From NCBI GenBank assembly GCA_013399695.1, contig VXAU01004938.1, positions 699,425 through 763,424 of the forward strand: 64,000 bases of DNA. Reading direction: 5' to 3'. Under the pieces are notes generated by a model. The model ran no database searches and had not been told where the DNA came from. It saw only the letters and a program-made list of their open reading frames with translations. The position numbers were made by a program, and so were the translations under genes. Positions 28,101-41,061 of the stretch are shown here, one piece after another. The stretch comes from Formicarius rufipectus. Its lineage: Eukaryota > Chordata > Aves > Passeriformes > Formicariidae. Within the stretch, counting starts at the first letter, position 1; each line of letters starts with the position of its first letter.

Positions 28101-31100
28101 TCCACTGAACCTAGAGGATTAAATGAAAGTGCTAGCGAGAACAGAAATTGATGTATTCTCATGAACCCGAGTCTTCCTGCTTCCCAGATGTGCAGTGGCT
28201 GATCAAAAGGTAAAGCAGGGCAGAAAGATGCTGAATGTGTTGTGTGAAAAGGATGTCTAACACTCAGCATTTTTCATTCTTTTGGGGGATGATTAGGAAG
28301 ATATATTTTACTTTTAACAAAAAAGCTCAATGGAAGTACTGAAAAACTTTTTCTTGTGCTTCAGATTATCATTAACAAAGTCTTGTTCTTTAGTTTCTTG
28401 AAAAGTTCTTTTAATAGAAATAGTATTTGTGAAATTTTGAAATGTCCTTGTATTTTATTTGTCCTTTTTAGTAACAGTTCAGTATTATATTTACTCCTTC
28501 TTATGTTTTAATCGTTTTGTGTCCTGCTATTCTTTTAACACCATGGGTTTAAAACTAGTTTGAATCCTTCTGTATGACAAAGTTTAACTGATTCCACCCT
28601 TCTTCAAATTTTTTCTGTGGTGTCAGTACTGATACAGGTAAGAATGCACATTCTGGCCAATTATGCTTGAATACAATTTAATCCATTTGCTATTTTTTTT
28701 TTATGAATAGCTGCTTTTTTTTAGACACTATTTTTTAATTGAAAAAGTAGGTGAGATATTCCTTGTTTATCTAAGAAGTGGAAGCAATTAGCAAAATACT
28801 AACTTTGAAAATGTTCAAAAGTAGAATTAAAGAAAAATATCAGAAAGTTTCACTTATTTCTAAAAAGTAAGCATTCATCAACAAAGCTGAAAGAACTATA
28901 ATAAAATATAGTTATTTTATTTCTCTGTTTGCAGTTTTCTAAAGTCACATTATATGATAAAAGGGCCACTGAATACTCAGTCAAAGTAAAGGTGGACAAA
29001 GTAATCTTTACCAGTAGTCCAGTTTTCTTATCTGTGATGTTCTGGATTTAAATAAAGAAAAAAAAATGATTACCTAAATATTTGTAGATTAGCAAATTAT
29101 GCTTAAAATCACTAGCTTTGTTCAGCAGTTACTCATTCTTTGCATATTAAAACTCTTTTCCTCACACAAATTGAAATTAGCCCTGCTGCAGTGCTGCTTT
29201 TTTGCTGAATTGCTTGTATAGAATTGTATTGTTTTGTAGGTGCCATCATGTCAAGGTGAAACAAAAATTTTTATCAGTGATGAGTTTAATTATGTTAATG
29301 TTTTGTTACTACAGATTTCCTTTCATTCCTTTCATTCAAGCTTGAAGTCAGTGACTTCATATTTTCAGATAAAATCTCGTAGAGATCAACATCTGCACTG
29401 CCAGTCTCATGCTTTAATAAATTTTCTAGTCATCATTGTAAACTTAGTTCATTATTGTTTGGAGGTATTTAGCTGAAGGGTGTTCTAATGGTCCAAAGTA
29501 TGATTGCTATAGAATAAAATTTGAACAGCATCCCTGAAATGAGGAATTGAATATTTTCTCATATGAACTTTACTAAGTGAATTGCTCAGGTGTCTGAGTT
29601 GTAGATGTACTACAGGGCAGTGTGTTCAAAACTGTGTTGGTCAAGAAATGCAATAAACACCTTTTTTTTTTTTTTTAATCAGAGTAGGCTGTTTAAATTA
29701 ATTAGCTTGTGAATTGTGCATTGGTTACTTAAATTCTTCGTCTTATTTTGAGGGGGTGAGAAACTAAGGAGAGGCTACAGATAGATCAGAAGATTAATTT
29801 AGTATAAAATTAGACGGCACAGAAAGAGTGTTAAAAGAGATCTGGGTAGAAACTGGAATTGCTTAGAAGTCAGAAAAAGCTCTTTATTCAAATAGCTGGA
29901 GCCAGAGCTGCTTCAGAGAGCAAAATGAATTCTCATGCACAGTGTGACTCAGCAAAAGTAAAAGTTATAAGCAGAGAATGAGAAACGGAGTTAAATCAAT
30001 ACTATCCAGTCTCTTAAAAACACTGCCAAAAATAGGTAAACATTTTGCAGATTCTTTAGTATGGCAGTGGAAATCTGTGGAAATGCTTTCATAAGTGAGA
30101 GAGTGGGACTGTCCCTGGGAAAGGCAGCCAGACCTTAATTTTGCACAGCAAGTTTTCTGGGTTCATTGCACTCATGGGAGTTTTGGTGATGAGGTCCAGA
30201 GTGTGTTCAGCTCACCTTCTGGCAGCCTAGAAATCTCTCTGCAAGGTGTCATGATGGTGTTTTAGCTGCTCCCTGTCACCACTGTTTTAAACCAAGTTCC
30301 TGACTGTCTGTTGGATTCAACATATAGAAATATAAATGTTTTGCATAGTAGAAGAACTATTCTTAAATGATCACTCAGGAATCATCAAATACTGTTTCCC
30401 TGACAGGAACCATACAGAAATTGAGAGACAAAGCTGTGCTCAGTGTATTTGATGAGGTCTCTAACAGAAGCCCTGTCTCTTGCATGGTTTTCAGTGGAAA
30501 ATGTGAAGTTTTACCTTCTTTGAATTATTCTTTCATGTAGTGAATAATAACATTATGAAAAGAGTTATGCAAAATTGAAATATGTGCAGGAAAAATATTT
30601 TCAGTTTTAATTTTCCAGTCAATTTTATTCCTTATTAATTTATAGGAAACAGAAAACAAAATATCAAAATATTGTCTAGTAAATTATAGATTGTACAAGT
30701 AGATGACCAATAACCAGTTTTCAAGTAGTAGATGATGGCTCAGGCCCACTGAGTCCTTACTATTTCTTAATTGACTCAAAGTTTCCAATTTATAGAAATT
30801 TTCAAGTAAATGCAGATTAATTCAGGTACCCATATGTTTAAACATGTCTTTAGAATAGTAATTTCATGAAAGTTTTCTCCAGTTCAAATGTCTTCTAGTA
30901 GTAAGGGAACAAGATTAGTGGCAGAAAGACCTGACATCTGGTTTTGACAGTGATATTAATTCTTTCCATATTACAACGTTTTTTTAATATCTGTGACTTC
31001 TGAAATGTGATAGAAATCTGTTTTTTAAATTTCCATTTCTACAGTATCCTTGGGTTAATTTTTTAAAAATCTAAATCAAAGCAGAAGAGTGTTTTCTCTT

Positions 31101-31476
31101 TAAGGCAGAATACAAATCAGTGTCAAAGATTTTCAAGCTATTTAGTTCCATTATGGAAATCAGAGCCATCAAAGCCAAATAGCTGTCTTATATTCTTCTA
31201 TGTCATATTTTAAGCGTTTAATTCTATTGTAGCGTGGGGGAGCTGATTAATTTAACTTTATGAGCAGGAGGTCAGGTTACAGTCAAGCTATTTGCTTTTT
31301 CATAATATTAGTGATGCCTACAGTGCACTGCAAATAAGGATTCCATCAGTGTAAGGTTATGGATTATATGTTAAAAGACTAAATATCTGACAATGCTTCA
31401 GATGCAAAATCGGAAAAAAAAATAAAATTATAAACTTTGCCTGACAAAGTGATTTATGTAGGTTCTAGAGTTTTTT

Positions 31477-31498
31477 AACCATAACAGAGGTTATGGTT
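31477..31498 (+). repeat. Perfect 9-bp inverted repeat, 4-nt loop
   Basis: AACCATAAC, loop AGAG, GTTATGGTT. The stem is perfect but short and AT-rich; in a 64-kb window such a hairpin could be chance. Confidence 0.6.
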
Positions 31499-32812
31499 AT
31501 AGCATTTTATGGTTGTTCAAACAAGCAGTAATCACAATGGCCTGGAGGATTTTTCAGTGGTGTGGTAACCTTCATAGGAAAGGTGGTAATCCTCCTGACA
31601 AGAGTTGTATAGTGCTTGAGCTTGCAGCTGGAAGGTGTGTATCACACCCTTAAAGCTGTCTTAACTTTTAAGTTCCAGGAAAGTCCTGGAAAGGCAGGAG
31701 TAGTCATTTTCCATGAGGCGTCCAGCTAGAAGCACATGATGAAAGGCTTTTATTAAGGTATCTTTAAGGTATTTAATGGTGAGAAATGGATTAGACAGAA
31801 GCTTGTGAAGGTGAGGGAGAATTATCTAGTGATCTAAAAATAACAGCAGATTTTTAGCGGTAGTGACTAGCCATTAGTTTTCACAAGTACTGTTCCTCCT
31901 GCCCTGATTTCATAACTCTGATGAAAATATATAGCATACATTGTACAACTATGTTTATAGCAGGTATTTTTTAAATTAAAAACTTGTTGAATGTAAAGGG
32001 GGGCTAATTGTGCTGTGATGATCAGTAAAGAGAATGATAGGCTTGAATAGCAAGCGATGGGACTGCAGTGCAGGATGAGCCCTCTCCTGACAGCAAGGTT
32101 TCTGGCTGATCAGGTGTACAGGTACAGTTAATATATTTTGGATGGAGAGGATTAACTTCTGGCATTTGATCCCAGAGTGAAGTTAGATGTCTTCAACAGG
32201 AATGGAATTAATTACAAAGGGAGTTTGATAGTGCCAGTCAACATAGGGTAGGAATTAAATTAGTTGCTTTTATCTGTTAGGCTGCTTTCTCTGAAGAAAA
32301 GCACTACATTTTCAGGCAGGTCCTTCTTCTTGCATGTGGCTTAGCAGTTGCCACATGCAGGACACCTGTGCAAAGCTTTTTCTCTCATAAAAGGTTGGAA
32401 TAGAGTGAGGATCCAGGTGCTCCTTGAACTACTGTGAGTCATATATGGTGTTCCTATGTTCATGTCATAGCAACAGAACAGAGGATGGAAAATGACTGCT
32501 AGTGGTAAATGCAGCACACAAGGCTAGAAAATGTTTGTGCAAATAGTGTAAAAATATAATGTTAAATTGGCACATCTCTCATTAATATAGTTCATGCTAG
32601 AGAAAAACGTGGAGTTTTCAGTAAATCCTGTGACAGTTCATCAAATGATGTTTTCCTGATAGAAGAACATTTTCCTCAGCAATATTTTTACTTATACAGA
32701 AATCCATCTTTTAAATCAGCTCAGCCTTCCCTCCATGACATTATAGCAGTAATGTTCCCAGAAGTGACTTGTCTACTATTTTATGCATCCATATGAGCAC
32801 CCTGTGACATAT

Positions 32813-32853
32813 AGTCATATGTATGTATATGTATGTATATATACACACATATG
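32813..32853 (+). repeat. GTATGTATAT/TATACACA simple repeat
   Basis: Alternating purine-pyrimidine tract made of TATG/TATA units passing into ACACAT. Degenerate microsatellite. Confidence 0.75.
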
Positions 32854-35465
32854 TGGGGGTGTGGGAGTATATTTATATAATCTCCTATTTGTAGCAAAAA
32901 CAGCTCTTCTGTTGTTTATGTTGCTGTAGACACAAGTATGTAGATGTTTAATACTGAATTGTGTACACTCAGACTTCTCCAAGGCACGTGTGAGATTTGT
33001 CAAACTAGATTCTGTACAGTTTTGTGTGTTACACAGTACATCAAGGAGCTGATCCTATAAACTATGCTTGCTAGAGTGTTTTAATGATTTGGAGGATCAA
33101 ATCTATCCAAAAATCAGTGGCAGGGAACACAACTTGATCTATAGGTTATGCAATCTTGCAATGAAATCCACATGAATGAATGTATCAGCTCTGTCTGCTC
33201 AGTGCCATTTATTGTAATTGGGCTTGCCTAGAAATAAAAAGATTTTGTCTATATGGTGTACTCAACTGGGCAGCGGAAGTTATACAAATTTTTTATTATA
33301 GATACTTTCAGGTATTAGGTAAATTGCTATTGGAACTACTTATTTTGGGATGTGGATATTTTTCATCAGCTGAAGTATTTAAGTGAAAAATATTTTTCTT
33401 CCTTAAAACATTTCTGACCCTAATCTCCGTAGTCTTAATGCAAACTGTCTGTATTCTGGTGGATTTGTTGTCCTAATTGTCTGTTCCTGTCAGCCATTCT
33501 GGTTTTAGACTTATGAAACTCTGTTCATGTTGCATTAGAGCAATTCAACTGTGAATTCCCAGTAGCAGATTCCATAGAGACTGAGGTTATGATTTGTGCT
33601 GGTACTTACATGACACCGTAATAAGACAGATAGGACAACTTAGCTTCACCATTAGCAAATAGGTATCTGCATGGTGCTTATGTTACTTGTCATGCTTTGC
33701 AGTTCGATTTTAATTTGTGCAAGATTTAATCAGTTTTCTACTTTGCAGATGCCATTGTAAAGATAAAGTGCTTTAATATTTACAAGGCAAGACGGAGCCC
33801 AAATCTTACAAGCACAATTTAATGACCCTATATGGTACCTAAGGCAGTACAGGATGCCAGTTTGCCAATCACCCTTGCCACACACTGCTCAGACTGTTGT
33901 GGTTTTCCCTTGCAGAGAAGAAACTGCATTTCCTTTCTGGCTGTGAAAAGGGCATTTTCTCTCCTATCAGCTAGACATAGAGCCCTTTATACTTTCCTGG
34001 AGTGTATAGAGCCTGTTTCTCCTCCCCTTCGCTTAACTGAAGTGTTTCATTTCTTCTTCTAGGACCATTGTGACAATAACAAGGCTATGGATTTGCTCAC
34101 CTGTTTCCCATCTTTCTAAACATTAGGCAGTTTCTCCTAGTTGCTGCCTGCAAGGCTGCAATTCAGGGTCAGTGGCAATTTTGTGAGGATGGAAAGCATT
34201 TTAAATGGGATCTTAATCATTGAAATAGAACTAAATATAAGACAAAAGGATTGACAACACAAAAATATCTTCAGATATGTATTTTTATTACTTAAAGCTT
34301 GAGTTGATTTATATTATCCCAGATAATCCCATCCCTGCCTCTTTTATCCACATCTGGGATGTTTGCTCCAGTTTTCTGCAGGTAACTTCTTCAGATTCAT
34401 CTAGGATGAAAAGCCAATCACTAATCAGGACAGGTCTGGAAGTAGCATTTTAAATGCTCCTGGCCTGTAAGGATTGATAAAGGCAGGATTTGAACCTCCA
34501 GTTTCCCCCTGTGACTAACTACTCCCTGTTTAACTGGTCCCTTCAATCACGCAGCAAACAATGTTGTTTTAAACAGACAGAACAAATAACATTCACAACA
34601 TATTCCAGAAACACCCTTTATTAAAATATTACATATGAAAAAAATCACATGCTTCAATCTATCATTTGTCAGTGTCAGGAAAGAATATCTGTTGATAATT
34701 CTTTTTCTACCTTCCTCTGAAGCCTCAGAGGATCACTTGGCAGATGGCACCTATGACAAGGAGTCAATGCGTTATGTGGTACAGGAACTCCATTCTGGTG
34801 TATGGCTGGTGTGCCTTTCTCAAATGCTTGGACTAGTACTATTACCATCCCTATAGAGATGGAAAGGATTCTTTCATCTACTCAGATGGAACTTTGAAGC
34901 TCTTTCCCTTCTACACAACACAAAATAGTGTTTTGTTTACTGTGTTCAGGACTTCTGAGTTCGGGTGATTTAGATGAGTGCAGCCATTGGATCTTTGTCT
35001 GTTTTCTGCCCTTGGCAACACACAATTTTGTGGTAATTGAAATATATGGTTTTGAGCAGTAATGGCAGCTAAAAGGGCAAACTAACTGAATGATCCTTCT
35101 AGCCTTAATTTCTATGGTGATTATAAAATCCTGTGAAATAGAAGAATATGGTCAAGTTACATTGCCGTAATATGATTACAAAGGATTATAAAATGTTGGT
35201 GACTTGTAAAGCAGTTATGACTCAAAGTAGCATTTGTATTCTATATTTTATAATGTTGTATTAGAATTTTCCCTCAAAGTTGTTTTTTTATTTAAACTAT
35301 GCACCAGAAGCAGATTTGCAGCATGACATGTTTTCTTTAATTTAGTACAGAAAACGGGAGAGCACATTCACAAAGAAATGCAATGAATGGAATTTTTTTC
35401 CTTCAGCTGATCATTCTATCATTTAATTAGCATTAACTATATATTTGTGCTGCATAATATATTGA

Positions 35466-35501
35466 CAGAATTCTTTCTGCTTTCTTGTCACAATGATTTA
35501 G
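35466..35501 (+). promoter_or_regulatory. RIMS2: Splice acceptor of the RIMS2 exon
   Basis: A pyrimidine-rich run (ttctttctgctttcttgtca, 35471-35490) is followed by a short AT stretch and TTTAG at 35497-35501. The exon frame continues without a stop from the first base after this AG, and the resulting residues match the RIM2 family, which fixes the boundary. A branch-point adenine may lie in attgacag (35461-35468), but this is a guess. Confidence 0.85.
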
Positions 35502-36427
35502 GAAAAGAAGTCCATCAATATCAAGAGAACAGAACAGAAGATACGACCAAAGGGACGAGAGAGACGAATATTCACAGTATGCTACATCAGACAGTGCGAT
35601 GCCCAGGTCACCATCAGATTATTCAGATAGACGGTCACAGCGTGGGCCTCAGTTATATGAAGAACCTGAACTGGGTGATTATAGAGATTCCAACAGGAGG
35701 AGCCGCAGACGTTCCAAGGAATATCCAGTAGAAGAAGAAGATGCACAAAACAGGGAAGACTATGAAAGGCAGCGGAGGGAAGAGGAATACCAGGCACGAT
35801 ACCGAAGTGATCCTAATCTGGCTCGTTATCCAGTCAAGCCACAACCATATGAGGAACAAATGCGTATTCATGCTGAAGTGTCCCGAGCACGTCACGAGCG
35901 GAGACATAGTGATGTCTCACTGGCAAATACAGAGCTGGAAGATTCTCGGATGTCTATGCTCCGGATGGAACGGCCGTCAAGACAAAGATCAGTGTCTGAG
36001 CGCAGGGCTGCCATGGAAAATCAACGTTCATACTCTATGGAAAGAACTCGAGAGGCTCAGGGGCCAAGTCCCAATCGCCAGAGGACCACAAATCATAGCC
36101 CTCCTACACCTAGGAGGAGTCCAATCCCTCTGGAAAGACCAGACATGAGGCGCTCTGATTCATTAAGGAAACAGCACCATTTGGATCCCAATTCTGCTGT
36201 ACGGAAAACAAAACGTGAGAAAATGGAGACCATGTTACGGAATGATTCACTTAGCTCAGACCAGTCTGAATCTGTCAGACCTCCACCACCAAAGCCCCAT
36301 AAAACAAAAAAGGGAGGTAAAATGCGCCAGGTTTCATTAAGTAGCTCAGAAGAGGAATTGGCGTCCACTCCAGAATATACAAGTTGTGATGATGTAGAGA
36401 TTGAAAGTGAAAGTGTTAGTGAAAAAG
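35502..36427 (+). CDS. RIMS2: RIMS2 large internal coding exon (linker between zinc finger and PDZ)
   Basis: Seen: a 926-bp exon after a pyrimidine-rich tract and AG (35500-35501), ending AAAG before donor GTAAGA. Its first base completes a split codon; 308 codons follow (from 35503), and the last base opens the next codon, Gly or similar. Reading is open throughout, and the normal frame continues upstream of the first ATG (35599), so that ATG need not be a start. The protein is charged and low in complexity: KRSPS at residues 1-5, an acidic/basic coiled stretch near 75-100, SDPNLARYPVKPQPYEEQ at 102-119, RRHSDVS near 133-139, PPPPKPHK at 260-267 and SSSEEE at 280-285. Known: RIM proteins scaffold presynaptic active zones, joining Rab3, Munc13, calcium channels and RIM-BP; this region links the zinc finger to the PDZ domain. 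Inferred: RIMS2 rather than RIMS1, because RIMS1 lacks this lead-in and diverges after RRHSDV. The PDZ and both C2 domains lie outside the window. Confidence 0.95.
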
Positions 36428-36433
36428 GTAAGA
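36428..36433 (+). promoter_or_regulatory. RIMS2: Splice donor of the RIMS2 exon
   Basis: GTAAGA follows AAAG, close to the vertebrate donor consensus. The family-conserved residues ESESVSEK end exactly here, and the reading frame beyond encodes unrelated residues and stops at 36472-36474. Confidence 0.9.
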
Positions 36434-37769
36434 TTTCTAAATTTCGATTGTTTCAGTATCTAGATGTGACTTAGTTTCCATCACTGTATAATTTTTTAAC
36501 TATTTAAATTGATTGCAACTACTTACCTACAGACCTACACAGATGACTCAGATTTGTTGGGATGTGAGTTGGTTTTTTTTTTCCTAATTTTGTGTTTCAT
36601 TTGCTTAAATCTAAAGTTAATGATTTATGTGGAAAAGCACATTACATCTACTATTTGGATATGTTAAAGGGAAAAACATGCCTATTGAAAAACCTGTCGT
36701 GTCAATGAAACCTGCAAAGTATCTAAAGATGTTCTGTCATATAAGGCCATGGTTCCACTTCCATTGATATCAGATTTGGGTGCTCCTGGATCACAATGAG
36801 TGCATGTTTGATCTGGATCAAGTGTGGGCGCATGACTGCATTTTTGTTGAATTAACTAGAGCACATGGTAGAGACCTTATGCCAGTTTCATGCTGGCTGC
36901 TGCAGGTTAAAGAGTGTCTGATCTGCAATAAGACCTGGGGGTATAAAGTTAATCCATTCAATTTTTGAAACAAATTTAAAGTTACTGATGCCGTTTACAC
37001 CAATGGAGGTTTCTTCTTCTGCTGGTGCTGTAGTGCTTTTTGGTTTTAGTGCTTTTTAAGATCAATGTTCTGGTTACTCCATTGTCAAAAAGAAAAGCTA
37101 ACTTTGAAATGATTCCAAACCTATACAAAGGTAATGTGTGACTTAAGTATGAAGGCATTGGGGACAATCAGTTTAAATTCAATCAAATTAATATTATTAA
37201 TTTGCTTACCCTCATGTATGTTGTTGGTCCAAAGTACAGTAGTTTTAACCTTTTTTCCAGTTATTAGTCTTATGCCAGTGAACCTTTACTACTTCTCCTG
37301 AGTGGTCATCTACTGTTGTGGATTTGGAATATGAGATTTGTTACTACTAATATTGCTATCAAATTGGTTCTGCAACAAGTAATTAATTAGTTAATGAAAT
37401 AACTCTGAATTTTTAGTATATCAGCAACCATGGTCTGATACATATGGAGCAAGATAGTGTAGAATGGAAGGAAATTTCACCTAGGTCAAAGTAGACAGAT
37501 GCACTTATGTGAAATAAAAGTGCTGAAACCTTGACCCCCTTAGTCTTCCTGATGAGTAGGAAAAACTTCTACCAACTTCATGATGCTCATGATTTTGTTC
37601 TTACAAGCAACCTTGAGGAAAATAGGACCAACCAATATATGGGAAGTAGTAACAAAGTGTCTATTTGTGGCAATTCAGCATAAGGAACCTAGTATACAGA
37701 ATAATATAAAAACAATATATTTTTTGTACATGTAACATACAAACATACACATTTAGTACTATAAACGTA
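36434..37769 (+). other. RIMS2: Start of the downstream RIMS2 intron
   Basis: No gene is supported. The exon frame stays open for 15 codons past the donor and stops at TAG 36472-36474. A patch around 36750-37020 contains 'ttccattgatatcagatttgggtgctcctgg' and 'ttactgatgccgtttacaccaatgg', wording that recalls an ancient amniote interspersed repeat, but I cannot name the family with confidence. Confidence 0.45.
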
Positions 37770-37855
37770 TAGAATTGTTTCATTTGGAAAAGATCTGTAA
37801 GACTATTGAGTTCAAACATTAATCTAGCACTTCCATGGTTTCTAACACATCAATA
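37770..37855 (-). mobile_element. CR1 3'-end remnant, - strand
   Basis: The + strand reads 'catttggaaaagatctgtaagactattgagttcaaacattaatctagcact', a close variant of the inverted CR1 3' region. About 85 bp are recognisable. The GC-richer sequence after it (to about 38160) no longer clearly matches CR1 but may be its eroded continuation. Confidence 0.75.
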
Positions 37856-40800
37856 ACCCTTGTGTCTTTGCTGCTGCGTGGATCTCCATCCCCTGCCTCC
37901 ACTGGGGCAGCAGAGGAAGAACCTCACTAGCATGATGTCCCCCAGGCAGTGGTGTGCTGCACCCAGGCTTATCTGTAGTGAGCCTAGTTTTATGCCTTTC
38001 CTCCTTCAGAATAAGTCTAAATAAGCCCTGCTGACCCCTGCTCAAAGATGCTTTTCCTCTTTTGAGACAGGTGATCCCTTTTGTTGTCAGCAGTCCTGGT
38101 GTCATGTAAACTGTACACATGATCCAAACCCCAAAAACTCTGCTGTGTGGAGCAGTCTGGGCCTGAGCTGCAGGAACAGGTGTTCACTGAGTTGCAGCAG
38201 AGATTTCATAAGGCCCTAACATTGGTTTTAAGAAACTTGTATGAAAATTGTGAATTTTCCAAAAGTGTAGGGAAAAAAATATAACCACATGCTCTTAAAA
38301 GGACTGAAAGTTTTCTTTTTAAGCCTATCTTCAAAAGGAAAAGAGTGGACACATACATAAGTTGGAACATATATATGCACACAAAATTAAGATACACATT
38401 TCATTTTATGAGATCAATGTAGACAGGGACCAGGTGCTGGAATGAGTTCTGGGAAGAGCATCCATTATTGCTAGATGTCTTTGACTTTCAGTATTTGTAT
38501 CTGATCTCAATAACTGATTTCAATAACTGTCTGCCTCAAGGTAATATTTCCTTGATTTTTAAAAGTGTAATCTAATTGTTTCCAGGGAAGGGAAAAGGCA
38601 AAATTATTTTCCTGCATGTTTCTGGTGATGGCCAGAGAAACCATTGCCATGGAATGCTCCTGCCTTTTCTCTGTGGTGGACTAGGGAAACTGTGAACAGA
38701 GAAAGCTGATGAACACCCTGACAGGACTTGGGAACTCCATAGACAGTCATGTGAAACACAAGCATGGTGAAGAATTGTTGTAGATGGAGGTTCAACTGCA
38801 GAAAAGAAGAGCTAGGTTCTTAAGTTACTGCATAGTTTTTGTAATGTTAATATATTTGAATGGGGAAATTTGGGTCATATACCAGGCTGAGGACTGGAAT
38901 GGGAATCAGAAGGCTTCAGGATGGTGAGGAGATAAGGGAAGGAAGTTTAGGAATGGCAAAATAAATCATCATTTGGTGTCTGGAAACCAGTGGATTGATA
39001 TGGAAAATGAGGGTTTGGCAGAAGAGGGAAGAACAAAGCTGGTAAATGTAGAAGGCAGAACTTGTGACCTGTGGTTTGGGAAGAGCAGATAAAGTGAAGG
39101 AAACAGGTCTGATAAAGATAACAGGGAAAATAAGAGCAGCAACTTCCTGAATGACAGGTTAGAGGATTCAGAGAAGCAGAGTCAGCAGTTTGGGAGAGAT
39201 GATGAGTGGTTGGAAAGACGGTCATTCAGAGAGACAGACAGGAGGGCAAACCTTGACTTTGGATTTTTTGCAAAGAGGGACTGGGACTCCATTAACAAGG
39301 AACATGGGAGCTTTGAACTGAAGGGCTGAGAGGGTGAGATGAGAGGTGTAAGACCACAGTGAGGAGAAAATATTGTGACAGATCAGTTCATTCTTGAAAA
39401 ACTCAGGAAATATGCATGACAACAGTGTTAAATGGACATAGCTGAGATTGCAAATGGCATTACCTGCAACTTAGGTAGGCATATTTTGCAGACTGAATTT
39501 TGCACAAGTCTTCATACACTTGAAGCTGTCCTTAGTGACATAACTGAATGCCAATTTGCCAGATGTCCTCTGCCTTTTTCTGTGCATAGAATGATCAATT
39601 CTCGCTTATGATGCTATTCATAATTTTCTGATGCTCCCAACATTTCCCCCACATTTATCTAAGGGACCCTTTAGTCTTGCTGTGAATACTAGGCTTCTGA
39701 AACTGCAAAGACAGCATCTTCCTTTGCAACACTTGTGAGTCCTGGAGATCAGCCTATCAGGCGGTTCAAGGGCTGCATCTCCACTGCAGGATTCACTGCC
39801 TGTCTTAGGAAGTACACACTGGGGAGAAAAAGAAAAGGTGACTATATGTTTTGGAGCAAAATACTAGGTATATTGCTGTGTTCCCTATTACTGAAAGACA
39901 AAAATTGCTTAAAATGCTAGAGAAGAACAAATCTTGCAATACCAGTGCTTTTAGGAAATTGTAAATTTTAAACAGCAGAAAAATAGATCCTCCATCAGTA
40001 AACCCAGAGATCACAAGGACGTATTTATAAATGTTCAAGTTCACAGATTCTTTCTCAAAACCCTCTCAGTTTACATGATTCAGTTCCAGGGCTCTAAGAA
40101 ATATGGTTTATGAAGTGAGAACAATTATGATGTTCAATGCAGCAAAGTGAACATTGAACCGTGTCTCTACAGAGCTCCAAATAAAGCTGGGTTTTGGGCT
40201 GTGCAAGTTAGGCCAAGCTTTCTACATTTTTTATCTGATTTAAGTGTATTCTAGTAAGTGTCTTCTTGAGGGACCGTTAGAGTATTTTTTGTTTGCATTT
40301 TCAATTAGATGTTTGTCAGTGTGACTGTAAGGAATAGGCCTTAGGGGAGGTTTGAAAGGGCTGCCATAATTTGTCAGCCAGCATGAAGCAGATGTTAAGC
40401 AGAGTGCTACAGGCTTGTTCCATGTGTCTACAGGCTTTACAGGTAGATTTAGAAAATCAAACAGTAGAACTGCTGTTGTATTTCTTGTGGCAATACTGTC
40501 ACACCTGGAGTCCACCAAAGAACCAGTCTGAGAAGACTTAACATGGCCACTCAGGAAAGCAAGTGGTCCCTGGGGTTGTCACACCCCCACTCAGAACACA
40601 GGCACCAGGGAGCTGACCTGGGCAGGAGCTGGGGCTCCTTCTGCACCTTCCCCAGATATTTGAGGGCCCTAGGTGTGCTAGAGTTCTTTATAAATCTCTC
40701 AAACTCCAGGGTCCCAGTAAGAGACAGACTCTACACAGAAAAAAAGAATTCATTCAAGGAAATCTAGGTGCATGATAGCTGTAAATACTGCTCTAATTTG

Positions 40801-41061
40801 TTCTAGATATAAAGTAGGACATAGTAGGCTTTCCAGTGGTGGTAAACAGTTCAGGCATAAGCAGATATCATGCTCCCAGCCACCCTTTAGAGAGCTCTTT
40901 GCACAAATGGTGGCTGACTTTTGATGTGGGTGGAATCTGTGGTGGCAAAAGAAAATGTGTTTGTGTTTTGTCAGAGATGCTGTTCTTAAGTTTAGCGTTT
41001 GCTTTCACTGTTCTTTTATTAAAACATGGATGCCTGTTTTTATTATCAGGAAACTCATGTG
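37856..41061 (+). other. RIMS2: Downstream RIMS2 intron
   Basis: Mostly unique sequence without a supported gene. A GC-richer patch runs at about 37860-38180, next to the CR1 remnant, and another at about 40530-40700. The 38870-39400 stretch is strongly purine-rich on the + strand (GGAA/GAGA-type wording), so its complement is open in long pyrimidine-rich frames that are not convincing genes. Confidence 0.45.

Larger units (their letters stand above)
25166..35465 (+). other. RIMS2: Upstream RIMS2 intron up to the exon
   Basis: About 10.3 kb of unique AT-rich intron with no CR1 recognised and no supported gene. ORFs are all under 100 codons. It contains a complex low-repeat block at about 25890-26170, T runs near 27511-27525 and 29661-29676, a TGTA/TATA-type repeat at 32813-32853 and a small perfect hairpin at 31477-31498. 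Confidence 0.5.

Noticed and set aside
34635..34856. 73-codon frame shortly upstream of the RIMS2 exon as an extra exon
   Set aside because: The part after 34720 (ASEDHLADGTYDKESMRY) looks protein-like at first, but there is no clear acceptor/donor pair and no RIM resemblance.
35582..36368. Four further frames over the RIMS2 exon: 135 codons on + in another frame, and 71, 84 and 91 codons on -
   Set aside because: Shadows of the strongly supported RIMS2 frame.
38947..39422. 92- and 66-codon - strand frames rich in S, L and F
   Set aside because: They come from a purine-rich + strand tract; composition artefact with no recognisable domain.
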